Positions 10,966 to 23,100 of a stretch of 64,000 nucleotides of DNA are shown piece after piece (the stretch's first letter is position 1; every line of letters begins with the position of its first letter). Origin of the DNA: Symsagittifera roscoffensis (Eukaryota; Xenacoelomorpha; Acoela; Convolutidae); NCBI RefSeq assembly GCF_963678635.1, contig NC_087065.1, positions 58,244,754-58,308,753 on the forward strand, in the 5' to 3' direction. A program made the translations under genes and the position numbers. The notes beneath the pieces were generated by a model, which saw nothing but the letters and a program-made list of their open reading frames with translations, did no database searches and was not told the origin of the DNA.

Positions 10966-11910
10966 ATGAAGTTCATAGAATACGCCAGTGGGAACTTCAG
11001 TGACTTTGAGAGACATAAGCAGAAAGGATCAACCGTCACGGATTACAATGCAGTAGATGAAAATGATGAAGTCCACCGAGTGATGACGGAAGCTGAACCG
11101 CTACTGGAAGCTTCGGGAAAGTGTAATTGGAGGAGCATCATGTCAACACATGATGAGTTTCCCTGCCATTGTGTGTTGCAAACATGGTGGTACCCCGGGC
11201 GTAGTAATCTAGTGCTGATCTGGGACTGTGGAGAGTTGCTCTTCATGGGTTTACCAGACCCATCACGGCCCATAACGATAGTGATAGTGGGAGTTATGAT
11301 GGGGATACGATGGCTGGAAGCTCATGTGAGGGAGAACAATAGACAGGAGGCAACAACGAGAGAACAATTGCAGAAATTGGATTGTCTAAAAAATTTAGAT
11401 CTTTTTGAGACAATGTGCAAAATCTTGAACATTCCGATGGAAGTGAAAAAGATATGGGCCAGGAGACGTCTGATGCCATGGTTTAGAGCCAACATGACTG
11501 CATGGTTGTACGAATATGCTAAGAAGCATATGTCGAAGCACAGCAGAGTGTACTGTGTGTATCAACTGGACATTGGAGCAGGAGTTTTCAAGCGAGCTTT
11601 TGTAAATCATCGGAATGCAACGACCATCGCAGTGAAGAGAACTTCCAGGACGAGTGAATGTAATGGAAGGGAGAAAGAATAGATGTTGAAGGAAGATTTG
11701 GAGAGAAACGTGACGTTGTGCCTCCGCAACAGCTTCTGCCGGAACAGAGAATCTAACGTTGGCCCCCTACCTAGTTGTAAACAAAGAGTAGAAGAGCAGA
11801 AGTGTTAGAGGACTGCTTCCAACAGCGTCAGAATAGCTACCGATGTGTTGCAGCACACAGAAATTGAAAGTGCAGAGTCAATATCGCAGGAGGAGGAGAT
11901 GGAACATTGA
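10966..11910 (+). pseudogene. Copy A ORF2 remnant: C-terminal end
   Basis: The frame 10,966-11,682 matches the ORF2 C terminus of C. Matches include EAEPLLEASGK, FPCHCVLQTWWYP, the LFETMCKILNIPMEVKKIW helix, MPWFRANMTAWLY and FKRAFVNHRNATT. After a stop at 11,680 the match goes on (LEEDLAKNVSLSLHNSFC-like) until about 11,910, where an acidic tail ends in a stop. This marks the end of ORF2 in copy A. Confidence 0.68.
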
Positions 11911-12520
11911 CAGAATGGCCGCAGAACAAGATGCAAAAAGAAACAAAATTAGAAGAATTTAGAAGTTTTAGAACTTCTAAACGACGAAAAAAAAGGAGCA
12001 ATGTAGTGATGAAAGAGAAGAAGTTAAAACTCAGAACTGTTTTGTATGTGACGAAAAACTCAAATGAGAAACAAAGCAACCAAATTGTAAGTGAAACTGA
12101 AAGAAAACATTTAGTTGAGTTTCGTACATTAAAAGAATTTGTTGCATTTATAAATTTGCATTTTGATTTTAGTTAGTGGCTTAAAGACACTTACTATTCA
12201 TTTAGAAAGGCTTGAGTGAACAGTATAATTGAATATTCCAGCCTGCATGATTGTTTTTAATCAACTAGGACGACTGATCACTTTGTGGTGACATCAAAAG
12301 GCTTGGGTAATCTCCTGAAGAGGGAGATTAATTCATTGTTCTTTCTAACCACAGATTTCCTTAATTTCAATATTCAGGACCAATTACAAGTAAAATTTCC
12401 GAAGGTAAGAAGCATAGTAGGATAATTTTACCTTGTTGGTTGGCAGGACTGTCTTGCAAACTAAGACCTTTTAAAACCTAGGCGAAAAATTTTAAATCAG
12501 GGCATTGAAATTGGAAGTCA
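11911..12520. other. Non-coding stretch between copy A and copy B
   Basis: About 600 bases where copy A's 3' untranslated region and LTR would be expected. A lysine-rich 89-codon frame (11,907-12,176) has no match in B or C. I could not recognise the family LTR or its polypurine tract here. Either A's end is too diverged or it was lost when B inserted. Confidence 0.45.
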
Positions 12521-13402
12521 TGTAACAGTCGCCTACTTTAGTCACATATGAGGCTTAAGAAGAATAGGCCCTATAACCATTGGCTCAAGAGTCAGGGACA
12601 CTATCTCTTGTGTTTTTCTACCTCAAGAACGGTCGGAGCCAATTCGGTTCGCTTGCGACCTGAGACTGGAACCCGTTACAGCTTAAAGGCCACTGCCAAA
12701 ATACCCCCCCACTCTAGAAATAAAAACGTCCCCATACTTAGGTCTCGAAATACCCAAAATACATGAACGCCGTTAAAAACCGGGTCGGAACAATCCGCTT
12801 AGTTACTTTTTATTGGACAGTGGAACTTTGATCCATTTCAGATGGATCAACCTAAAACTCGCCTTACCTCAACATAACTATCATAAAATACACTCGAGAA
12901 ATTTAAATTGAGAACTCACAAGTCGATGCACTTGAGTATGGGGAGTAACTAAAAGATAAGCAGCTTGAGAACTAAATAATATAACTGAATAAGTTTGATG
13001 CTAATTAGTTTTAACAACAGAAGTAAGTTCTGTCTCAAGAATCAAAGTTTCTGAATGAACCATTGGGACACTCGAGTTGTCCACTCTTCCATTAAATGTT
13101 CACTCCTTTCCGTTCGAATAGTCGTCCTTTCTCAAGTCTGTATTCTATTCTCCTGTTTTCAGGATAAGACAGCTCTACTCTCTGATTGTTTCGTATCGAG
13201 AAATTGCGAATAGCTATTTCCTGCCTTTTTCTTGAGTAGTTTCCCGCAATTGTTAATTCGGTCGTTCTCTTTTGATTTTGCGTTTTCAGTTGGTTCGAGA
13301 AAACTGAGCATGACAGGCTCCATTCGAAATTTTCAAAATTAAAACTTCACTCCAAAATTACGTGTTTCTCAAGGTCAAACCTCTAGACATGACCGACTGG
13401 CA
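12521..13402 (-). repeat. Copy B 3' LTR
   Basis: An 882-bp repeat nearly identical to 35,945-36,821. On the - strand it starts TGCCAGTCGG and ends in TGTTACA. It has an AATAAA poly(A) signal (12,809-12,814) and a 9-bp-arm inverted repeat (12,828-12,850). Near its U3 start is a TGACCTTGA site (13,369-13,377, TCAAGGTCA on +). All three are conserved in the other LTRs. Confidence 0.93.
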
Positions 13403-13421
13403 CATACTCCCCGGACTCGAG
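13403..13421 (-). promoter_or_regulatory. Copy B 3' polypurine tract
   Basis: On the - strand the bases directly before the 3' LTR read CTCGAGTCCGGGGAGTATG. The purine-rich core next to the LTR is the expected primer for plus-strand DNA synthesis. Copy C has the same sequence at 38,007-38,025. Confidence 0.75.
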
Positions 13422-13843
13422 ATCGATGTCCCCATCGTGTGTTGTCATCTGCCAGTGAGTCCCACAGAACCGAGTGTTGCTCAAGATACAGTGCCAGTGG
13501 TCATTTACAGAAGTTTGCATCGGACTTAAGTTTATCTACCTTCAAAAATTCACAACAATATAAAATTTTCACGCTATCGCTAAACAGCAATCAAAATCTG
13601 CACACACCTGCACCCATGAATCCCCGCTTTTTAAGCTGGTAAATTTAAAATTTCTTTTGTCCTATTCAGTCAGGAAATTGTCATGCATCATTTTGACTTA
13701 TACAATAGATCTATCATATTAATAACAATATCCTATTCGTCTAAAATTTCTTTTTAGTGAACCCAGATTTCATCCAAGTTCACTCTCAAGCCCCCTCCCT
13801 CTCAAGACTCAAGACTCTAGAATTATCCTTTCGAGCCGCCGGC
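13422..13843 (-). other. Copy B 3' untranslated stretch between ORF2 and 3' LTR
   Basis: About 420 bases without coding potential, similar to 38,026-38,438 of copy C. Nothing specific beyond the polypurine tract was found. Confidence 0.5.
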
Positions 13844-14679
13844 TCACCTCGTGTTTTTCGCCTTCGAGGTACCCGACACCGGTGTTCTCGGCACTGTAAT
13901 TTGTTCCAACAGTGCCTCTTCGTCATCGGAGCTGATCACAATTTCCTCCCAGGCCTTCAGCTGTTCATAGGATCGCATCCACTCCCTCTGCTCTTGCAAC
14001 CTCTTCGATTGATTTGGTAGGCTCTTCACCTTCGACTCCCGGTTCAAACAGAAGGAATTGTGAAGACTCATGCTTACATTCCTCGCCAGGTCCTCCTCCA
14101 GTATCGTTTCCCTCGCTCTAGAATTGTCTCTGGATACTCTGCCCACTCTTTTCCACCCCGTCGTGATCGCATTTCGATGGGTTAGCAGAGGTCTCTTGAA
14201 GGCATCTGGTCCTATCTCGGCTTGGAATTGTCGATACTCCTTTTGATGTTTCCTCATGTGGTCCTTTGTTACCACATACAACCAGGCTGTTAATGTCGCA
14301 CGAAACCAAGGAAAGAATCTCAGGCGGTTCCATATATGTCTGACTTCCACTGGTATGGCGAATACCTTGCATGCGGTCTCGAACAACTCTAGTCTCCTGC
14401 TGTAATCTATCGCATGAATCGACTCAGCTGTTGGTGTTCTCGATTCTCTATACTTCGCTATGTTTTCTTCAATCCATCGCAGAGCCAGCATCGTGCTCAC
14501 CACCAAGATGGTCACCTTCTGTCGATGCTCCGGTAGTCCCAACGACTTAATTTCTTCTACGTCTCAGATCAGACAGAGATTGGCGCGGTCTGGGTACCAC
14601 ACTGTCTGCGCCAGACAGTGGCATGGACAATCCCCATGCGTGAGGTCGATGCTTCTAAGATTGCGTTCTCCCGAGGCTT
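13844..14679 (-). pseudogene. Copy B ORF2, C-terminal segment
   Basis: The C-terminal ~230 codons (13,844-14,542), plus a short frameshifted stretch, match the end of ORF2 in copy C. Matches include the LFETACKVFAIPVEVRHIW helix, FFPWFRATLTAWLY, LLTHRNAITTGWKRVG, an RLQEQREWMRSYEQL helix and an acidic end with a basic tail. Two lesions separate it from the rest of ORF2. A single-base deletion near 14,680-14,690 causes a stop at 14,680. A TGG-to-TGA change at 14,564-14,566 replaces the tryptophan read in C. The function of this region is unknown. It is rich in hydrophobic, aromatic and basic residues and has no signal peptide. Confidence 0.75.
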
Positions 14680-14817
14680 CTAGGAAGGGTCAAGTTCCAT
14701 CATTTTCTCGTGTATCACGTCGACTTCTTCCGAGCTTGGAGTACCTATTGCGGGTTTCCCCACCACATTTTGCCTTCCGTGATCACTTGTGTTTTCGCTC
14801 TCCAAGCCTAGAAGTTC

Positions 14818-17800
14818 TTCACCCCAGATTTCACTCAAGTCGTCTCTTTGTTCCTTCGGTACTGCTCCTCGGATCTTCCTCAACAGCTTGTGTGAATGAT
14901 GTGACATCCGAGCTAGTCTCACGCACTTGGGCACTGAGAAGGCCTTGTCTATCAATACCCTCTGGCTGGACACCTCCACCATCGCCATGTGTAGTGGATA
15001 GTGGCTTCCACATAGGTTAGCCAACACTGACCCCACTAAGGATTTCGCATTCAGAGGCAATCCATAGGCTTCGCTCATGGGAAATCCCATCTCCGCCTCG
15101 AGTCCAATTTTCCAACTCTTGATGTGCTTCTGGTTCACTTGTAACACTCCGGGCCATGATTCCACGCTCAACGCGGTCACCAGGTGGTGTTCTGACTCTA
15201 GCCTCTCCAGTGACTGGAGACTACACATTCTTGAGAAAAATCCCAAGGCTGTCGCTAGGTTCACGGTGGTACTCGCGTAACATTCAGCCACTATCTGTAT
15301 CTCGCTCTTCTCCCTTTCAGTGATATCCTCAAACCAGGTGATGAGGTCCTCTTTCTGGAAAGACTGTATCCTGACGCATGATCGTCCATCACAAGTATGC
15401 TCGCCGTTGCCACATGTCGAATCAAGACAACTGCCCGACTCCATCCTCTTCACCGACCCTGTTCCACTCGTCACCTCACTCGACTCTTTCATCTGAGGCA
15501 GGATCAGTCTATGTACTATACTCAAGGTCGCCAAATCCTCATCCTCTGTCGGTGCCAATCTCACTCGCTCAGTGACCTCCTCAATCAGGCTCGCATGTGG
15601 ACACCAGGAGGGTCTGAGTAATTTCCATACCACTCCCAGATTCGTGGTCAACACGCCATTTCCGATGCCCATTTTTAGTTCCACTCTTCTACTTGAGCGT
15701 GGCACACTTATCACTTCCGGCGTTCTCTCGAGAATCAAACTCAGACTAGGTCTCTCTCTTTCCACAGTGTCTATCTCCACTATCTTCTCTGTCCAGAACT
15801 TCAGCAGCTCCGCCACCTCATAGTTTCTGTGAGCACCTCCAGCTTCCAAGTCCAAGAAGGGGTTGTACGCCATTCCCATCACTCCAGAAACATACTGGTA
15901 CTCTCCCTTTTTGTTGAGTTTCAAGTACTCCCCTGACGAAGCCAGGTTGCGGTGAACGTCGTGCTTCTCCTCGAACTTCTTGTTGTAGAACCTCCGTATC
16001 TCATCTAACTTCCTATGGCTCTCCAGAGATTGCCTAGAACATTCCTCCTTCTCTATTCCAGTACTCTGGTATACATTCAAGATGACTGTGGAGACTCTCC
16101 TTTCCAGCGTCTTGCTTCCGACTGCTCTCTGATGACATGCTAGGATGGTACTGTCAGTCATCATAGACATCGTCCATCTCAAGAAACAGGTTGCATCTTT
16201 CCTTCTTGCCAGACTCAAGCCTGAGTTGTCCCTGGCGACGTGCTGCATCAGCATTCGATATATCTCTAGATTCTTGCCTCCCAGCTTCAGCTTATCGTAC
16301 GAAGTCAGCGTCTCCAGCTCTATCCCCAACAGGCTCCACGCGAACATCAGTTGTCCTGCAGTCCTGATAAAGGGATTCGCTATCAGCGGCGGTGCCGATG
16401 AGGGTGTCCTCATAGCCTCTTCAAAGTGATCCTTCAATAAGTTCTGCCAGGATCTCTTCAGCTGGTTCGCCAATTCTATCTTGTTAACCTCAGCCTTCTG
16501 CTGTGTGGCCCAACTGTGTCGTTTGCGGGCTACTCCACTGTTCAATTTCTTCAAGCAGTCTTCCATTTCTTCACCCCAGATTTCACTCAAGTCGTCTCTT
16601 TGTTCCTTCGGTACTGCTCCTCGGATCTTCCTCAACAGCTTGTGTGAATGATGTGACATCCGAGCTAGTCTCACGCACTTGGGCACTGAGAAGGCCTTGT
16701 CTATCAATACCCTCTGGCTGGACACCTCCACCATCGCCATGTGTAGTGGATAGTGGCTTCCACATAGGTTAGCCAACACTGACCCCACTAAGGATTTCGC
16801 ATTCAGAGGCAATCCATAGGCTTCGCTCATGGGAAATCCCATCTCCGCCTCGAGTCCAATTTTCCAACTCTTGATGTGCTTCTGGTTCACTTGTAACACT
16901 CCGGGCCATGATTCCACGCTCAACGCGGTCACCAGGTGGTGTTCTGACTCTAGCCTCTCCAGTGACTGGAGACTACACATTCTTGAGAAAAATCCCAAGG
17001 CTGTCGCTAGGTTCACGGTGGTACTCGCGTAACATTCAGCCACTATCTGTATCTCGCTCTTCTCCCTTTCAGTGATATCCTCAAACCAGGTGATGAGGTC
17101 CTCTTTCTGGAAAGACTGTATCCTGACGCATGATCGTCCATCACAAGTATGCTCGCCGTTGCCACATGTCGAATCAAGACAACTGCCCGGCTCCATCCTC
17201 TTCACCGACCCTGTTCCACTCGTCACCTCACTCGACTCTTTCATCTGAGGCAGGATCAGTCTATGTACTATACTCAAGGTCGCCAAATCCTCATCCTCTG
17301 TCGGTGCCAATCTCACTCGCTCAGTGACCTCCTCAATCAGGCTCGCATGTGGACACCAGGAGGGTCTGAGTAATTTCCATACCACTCCCAGATTCGTGGT
17401 CAACACGCCATTTCCGTTGCCCATTTTTAGTTCCACTCTTCTACTTGAGCGTGGCACACTTATCACTTCCGGCGTTCTCTCGAGAATCAAACTCAGACTA
17501 GGTCTCTCTCTTTCCACAGTGTCTATCTCCACTATCTTCTCTGTCCAGAACTTCAGCAGCTCCGCCACCTCATAGTTTCTGTGAGCACCTCCAGCTTCCA
17601 AGTCCAAGAAGGGGTTGTACGCCATTCCCATCACTCCAGAAACATACTGGTACTCTCCCTTTTTGTTGAGTTTCAAGTACTCCCCTGACGAAGCCAGGTT
17701 GCGGTGAACGTCGTGCTTCTCCTCGAACTTCTTGTTGTAGAACCTCCGTATCTCATCTAACTTCCTATGGCTCTCCAGAGATTGCCTAGAACATTCCTCC

Positions 17801-18321
17801 TTCTCTATTCCAGTACTCTGGTATACATTCAAGATGACTGTGGAGACTCTCCTTTCCAGCGTCTTGCTTCCGACTGCTCTCTGATGACATGCTAGGATGG
17901 TACTGTCAGTCATCATAGACATCGTCCATCTCAAGAAACAGGTTGCATCTTTCCTTCTTGCCAGACTCAAGCCTGAGTTGTCCCTGGCGACGTGCTGCAT
18001 CAGCATTCGATATATCTCTAGATTCTTGCCTCCCAGCTTCAGCTTATCGTACGAAGTCAGCGTCTCCAGCTCTATCCCCAACAGGCTCCACGCGAACATC
18101 AGTTGTCCTGCAGTCCTGATAAAGGGATTCGCTATCAGCGGCGGTGCCGATGAGGGTGTCCTCATAGCCTCTTCAAAGTGATCCTTCAATAAGTTCTGCC
18201 AGGATCTCTTCAGCTGGTTCGCCAATTCTATCTTGTTAACCTCAGCCTTCTGCTGTGTGGCCCAACTGTGTCGTTTGCGGGCTACTCCACTGTTCAATTT
18301 CTTCAAGCAGTCTTCCATTTC
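14818..18321 (-). repeat. In-frame tandem duplication of 1,752 bp inside copy B ORF2
   Basis: Two adjacent units, about 14,818-16,569 and 16,570-18,321, are offset by exactly 1,752 bp (584 codons), so the frame is kept. I saw only two base differences (15,439 versus 17,191; 15,667 versus 17,419). Copy C has one unit. The near identity means a very recent event, or an assembly artefact. Confidence 0.9.
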
Positions 18322-18773
18322 TTTCAATGTCCCAAGGGCTATCCACCACGGTCGGGAGGTATTTCTGGTTTTATTCTTCTCAAGAGGATCGCTGGTCACT
18401 TGTTTCCCAACAGCCTGATGTTCACTTGAGACCCATTCTTTGCCGGCGTCTACCTCCCAGGTCTGCCCGCTCGTCGAACCTCGCTTCATTTTTATTCTCT
18501 GAGGTTTGAAATCTTGCTCCGTCACTGAGCTAGTGGGGTTTTCCATTTCTCTTTCTATGTCGAGCAGCTTCCTCGGTTCATAGCTACTCTTGTAGGCTGC
18601 CGTCTTCCATCGCGCCAGAACCATGGGGGCCGTCTCTCTCAAGTCTTGTTCTGAGACCGCGTCAGCTGAAGGACTGCCCAATCCCTCCACGTCTCTCTTC
18701 CTCTTGCGAGACCTCACGTCTTCATTCGGGGGCGTCGACGTTATCATCACTGATTCAACTTCCTTTTCTCCAG

Positions 18774-18837
18774 CCAACTCTTGCCTCCCCCCTGCTCGAG
18801 CCTTAAGGATATTAGTACTTTTAATCATATTACTAGT
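18774..18837 (-). promoter_or_regulatory. 64-nt block in ORF2 identical between B and C, purine-rich
   Basis: All 64 bases are identical to 41,644-41,707, although the surrounding ORF2 is only about 80-85% identical. On the - strand it contains CTCGAGCAGGGGGGAGGC, which like the 3' polypurine tract has CTCGAG followed by a G-run. Lack of any synonymous difference suggests a role as nucleic acid, possibly a second internal polypurine tract. Confidence 0.5.
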
Positions 18838-20156
18838 TCCTACCTTATCCCCCCTTGTATGTTTAATTATTTTATTGTCAGTTTTCTGTTTCGGAGTAGA
18901 GCTGTCTTTACATTTGTCTTCTCTGGTCTTTCTTGACTTCCTCAACTCGACCATCTTGTTCAGCAGTTCTACTCTGGCTTTCTCCTCTAAACCCGTCCCC
19001 ATCAGGACAGGCTCACCAAACTTCACCACCGTGTCCCACAGTTCCTCTTTAAAATTGTCCAATGTGGTGTCTTCATCCACTTCTCGATTGAAATCGCTCA
19101 AAAATTCTTGCCAAGCATCTCTGTCCAGAGTGCCCAGGAAGGCGTCTCTGTTTCCCTCGAAGGTATTCTTCTCCCTTCTCTCCGCACTCAAGAAGATCAT
19201 TCCCATGTTGGGATTCTCGCTCGTCAATGACATCTCTGGGTACTTGCGGGGGGACGAGGTCAGAGGTGGCGTGGGGGTATCTGCCCAGTTTTCTTCACTC
19301 AGATCTTTCAACAGTTCCTGCGCAGTGAACTCCTCCTCCGCTGGCTTCTGTTCCGGTGTGTTTCCCACCTCCATGTCCTCTCCTTCCTCACTGAGAGTCT
19401 CATCCATGCTCTCGTCTCCCGACTCTGCTTCTCTTCTCTCAAAAATCCTCTTGAATCGATCTTCCACGGTGCCACTCTTTTTATCCCCAGGGGTGTCTAT
19501 TGAAAGGGGTGATGGTGTCGTTGGATTCGTCCCCTTGTGCTCTGTCAGTGCCACGTACAATGGACCTGCTGCATCCAGCTTCTTTCCTTCCCGATTCCGT
19601 TCCACCTGCTCTAGTCCGTAAGGTGCCCGGTATCTCCTTGTGGCAAACAGCATCTCGTCTGCTTTCAGTGCGATATGCCCTTCCTCCACTATCATCCTGC
19701 CGTCGTCCCATGCCGGCAACTGGTTCTCTAGACTTGCCCGCTCAAGTACTCTCAAGGCATCTCGCACTTCGAATTTCGGGGGCATTGACCCTCTCATTTT
19801 CTTGGCTTGAGTCGTCCATGAGTTTATCTTCACATCGCTGGTATGGAAATAAATCGCTGCAGTGTAGCCGATGAAGAGCGGATCCCAGCCGTCGGTAAAC
19901 TCCTTCTGCCGTTCTTCGGTTGTGGTTCTCGCGTAAGGGGACGGGACAACCAGGGAACTGTTCATCCCCAGGGTCATTCTCCTCACTATGGGGAACTCGG
20001 GAATGCTCGTTGGTAGGACTTCTTTCTCCAATATCGCCTCTAGCTCCTTTTTCACTAACTCGAAGCTTTTCGTCCATGCAGGAATTCTCAAGATTTCTTG
20101 CCCATTGGCTGTCAAGGGATTCAAGTTCCAGAACTTGGGGTAAGTTTCGATGGGGC

Positions 20157-23100
20157 CCTGAAACTGTACACGACCAACTCCGGATCCTTCACCTTCCCGA
20201 AGAGCACCGTGTTGCTCATTTGTGCCCTCAGCACCTCTTGCTGACACCAGTTCAGTGTCGTTCCATCTAGTACGCTTATGAGGCTCACGTGGGTCACGGA
20301 GTATCGATAAGCCGTCACCAGAGGATCCGGAAACGCGAACGTGACGGCCGGTCCATATATACAGGTCACGACCTCCCATAGCCCCCGGATAATCCTCATG
20401 GGATCCGATCTCATGGCCAGGCATAGGTCCGTCAATAGGGGCATGCCTCCATTCACTCTTCTACATTCCTCTCTTGTCTTCGGGCTCTTTTCTTCACCAG
20501 TCAGGTACCTGTTTTGCATCAGTAGATACTGCACTAACAGTGTCCTTAGCCCGGCCGCACACTTGTACGAGTAGGTCTCAATACTCGAGTGTGTTCTTCC
20601 CATCGACAGGGGCTCCCCGTACCTCATTAATCGGTGGAATGACGCTAGTTCACCGTGGGTCAGAAGCACTAACGTCAAGTACCCGTCTATTCTGAGGGTA
20701 CCCACGCCACGACTGAACATGTATGCTGGGCCCATATTAAACAAGTATCTCGGGTAGACCAGATACAGAGCCAGCAACAGACTGATAGGCATATTCAATA
20801 CCTCCTGCATGAACGCTTTGAAGATAGTCTCCTTTGCGCTGTACACTTCGGTCAGGAACTCTTTTCCCCAACAAGGACTCAAGAACTCGAGAATCTCATG
20901 ATCCCTCCTCGTCCTTAGCTCACCCTTCGCGTGCTCCCTCCAGAACCCTCCAATTGTGACCTCATTGGCTGCTGTGACGAACCTGCCAACCGTCATCTCC
21001 CTCTCCTCAGCCTTTCCCAGTTGCTCCTCAAGAAAATCCCAGATCTGCTTCACCAGAAGCGGCGCATCCTCTCTTGTTTTCCCCGTGGCGTTTTCCAACC
21101 TTGGTGTTAAGAAGGGCCACTTGCCTCCCTCTTGTGCCAACCGATGCACCATCGACTCTAGTTGCTTCTCCGATGCGGCCACGTTCTTCCTTTCGTTATT
21201 TGGCCCTCTAGATCGGCTGGTTGAGCTCGTGATGGTCAACTCCATGTCCCGAAACCACAGACTAGCCGTCAGGTGAGCTACCACTGGATGATCGTCCCTC
21301 ATGATCGGGCTGAGCTTAAGTTGCCTAGCGAAGTTAGATATCTCCAATAGGAGGACCTCGTCTAATACGATGAGGATGTCGGCTAACTCGTAAAAACCTC
21401 TCAACGCATGGGAGACATCCGCCCATGCCGCCGCGAATTCTGATTTGCGCAGTCTCAAGTTCGTCGGTTCCAATTCTCGGTTGGGAGCTGCCATCAGGAC
21501 ACGCCACCCATTCCCCTCTGCGATCAAGATCAAGATCGCGTACACAAATTGCAGAGCAAGTGGCATGCTCGAGTACCCGGGGGATGTTGTGAACGCCACT
21601 TTTGTCTTGGAGCCGAATCTTGAGGCAACATTCTCTTGTACTTCATTTATGGCCGCGAATAAAGTCTGGATGGCCTCCCAGATCCTCCTCGGCGTAGGCT
21701 CACCACCCTTGAGCTGCTCAAGAAATCCCGTCGCGTGCAGATGATCGTTCATCCCTGCAAACAGCAGTAACTCAGGTTCGCAGGGCATTTCTGACTTCAT
21801 TGCCACCACCAGGGTCAACATCTGGTTTAGCTCCGCTCCCGGCAAGGCATATATCAGGGTTTCTGGCCAAAACAACTTGGGAGACGTTCCTTCAAAATCT
21901 GATCCTGCCACGATAACCACCCTTGCTGCAGCCGGGTCTGCCCTGTCGTAAACTGCTAAGGTTTTGGCCAACTGCGCCTGCCCGCAGGGTTTCCCGTATC
22001 GGGGGTCATTGGCTAATTTTGCGCCTTCATATGCGGCGTCTGGTAACTCCATTTCTCTCGGGTCCATCAGTTTGTCTACCACTCTCAACTGTGCTGGAGT
22101 GGCCACTCTAATCCTGGCAATGCTGGTTCGGTGTTTGGGAGGCTCCACCACCAGTCCCGGGCTCCCCAATGACTTGAGAGGTCTGTAACTAATTGGTCCC
22201 ATCACCGACTTTGTGGGAATTCCAGTCAGGTCCGCCGTCTCCATCAACTTCGCTCTCGAGAAATGTGTTTCATGAGCCTTCAACCAGTCCCGGCACTGGT
22301 GTCTCCCCAAGTCTTCGTGTGATACCTGTTCAAGACCCAAGGTTCTCGCTAGCTCCTGCCTACATTCCAGATCCTCCAGATCCAGTTCCTTGACCTTCTC
22401 CTCATATTTCAACCTGCTGGTCTCCAGTGGTTTCTCTGACCTCTTTTTCTCTGCAACCACCACTGAGGATATTATCGACCCTTGAGGAGTTGATGATATC
22501 GCTTCATCAGCTTCCATGGGTGTGGTGCTCGGTAACTTGGTCCGGCTGTTCCTCGAACTGTCTCTAGAATCGGCTCTCTCACCTAAGCGACTGGACAAAG
22601 ACCTCGGGTTGAAGAAGGGTGGGTTTGGAGGTGGTCCGAACGTGACCTGTGCTGTCTCCAGCAATTCTGCCTCTAGCGCACATATGTGTCTTTGGAAGAC
22701 GTTGTTCAACCACTCCACCCCTCTGGGCCTATCAAAGTGAATGCCATCCGCAGATGCATCGTCAGGGAAAGAGGACAGCTCCATTTGCTCAGCCACGTCC
22801 AGTAGCCTAAGGGGAAGGACACTCCTCTGATGTATCTTCCTGATTGTTTTGTTCAGGCTTCGCACTTTTGTGTTCATGTCCAGTGCATGTTGATCCGCTC
22901 CCATGTTGTAGGGGACAGTACATATCGTGAGAATGGCTGGATCCATTTGGATCCGTATTTCCTCGAGAATACAGCTCATCTTTTCGTGCAGCCTTGTCAC
23001 CTTCCTTGCTTCCCCCCTGGACACGTCATTCGTCCCGACCATCAGTGTGACCGTGTATACACTCACCATCCCTAACATCTCAAGTGTCGCTAACATCTGC

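Larger units (their letters stand above)
1..11910 (+). mobile_element. Copy A: decayed, 5'-truncated giant Ty3/gypsy-type element
   Basis: This is a degenerate + strand copy of the family found intact further right. The order is protease tail, RT, RNase H, linker, integrase, acidic tail, macro-like domain, then ORF2 fragments. Every segment aligns by eye to copies B and C, but the reading frame is broken many times. The 5' LTR, leader, gag and the protease active site lie outside the window. Two internal losses are visible. The start of ORF2 (coiled coil and first SGNH blocks) is missing between about 5,820 and 6,226. Several hundred codons of central ORF2 are missing near 10,130. No 3' LTR was recognised before copy B begins at 12,521. 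Protein divergence from B and C is far larger than that between B and C, so A is an old insertion or another subfamily. Confidence 0.85.
14680..20156 (-). pseudogene. Copy B ORF2, middle segment with duplicated 584 codons
   Basis: An open frame covers the second half of ORF2 and contains a 584-codon block twice (see the repeat entry). N- to C-terminal it has: the region with DGWDPLFIGYTAAIYFHTS; an acidic linker; the ultraconserved block TSNMIKSTNILKARAGGRQE (18,774-18,837); the helical MEDCLKKLNSGVARKRHSW region; and the C-X4-C-X4-H-X-C-X4-C cluster (17,127-17,180 and again 15,375-15,428). The true upstream frame joins at about 20,156. There a 37-nt deletion relative to copy C, between GGG repeats, shifts the frame. 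The open frame upstream of 20,156 (to 20,424) is therefore out-of-frame read-through and not real protein. No enzyme family was recognised in this part. Confidence 0.75.

Noticed and set aside
11907-12176. 89-codon lysine-rich frame after copy A ORF2
   Set aside because: No counterpart in B or C and low complexity; likely chance.
18623-19621. 332-codon + strand frame opposite ORF2
   Set aside because: Antisense shadow of a conserved - strand coding region; Ser/Leu/Pro-rich with no domain, as are similar frames at 41,373-42,194 and 23,000-24,430.
20157-20424. Extra N-terminal residues of the middle ORF2 frame in copy B (starting MPGHEIG)
   Set aside because: They overlap the true ORF2 frame and match nothing in C; they are out-of-frame read-through past the 37-nt deletion.
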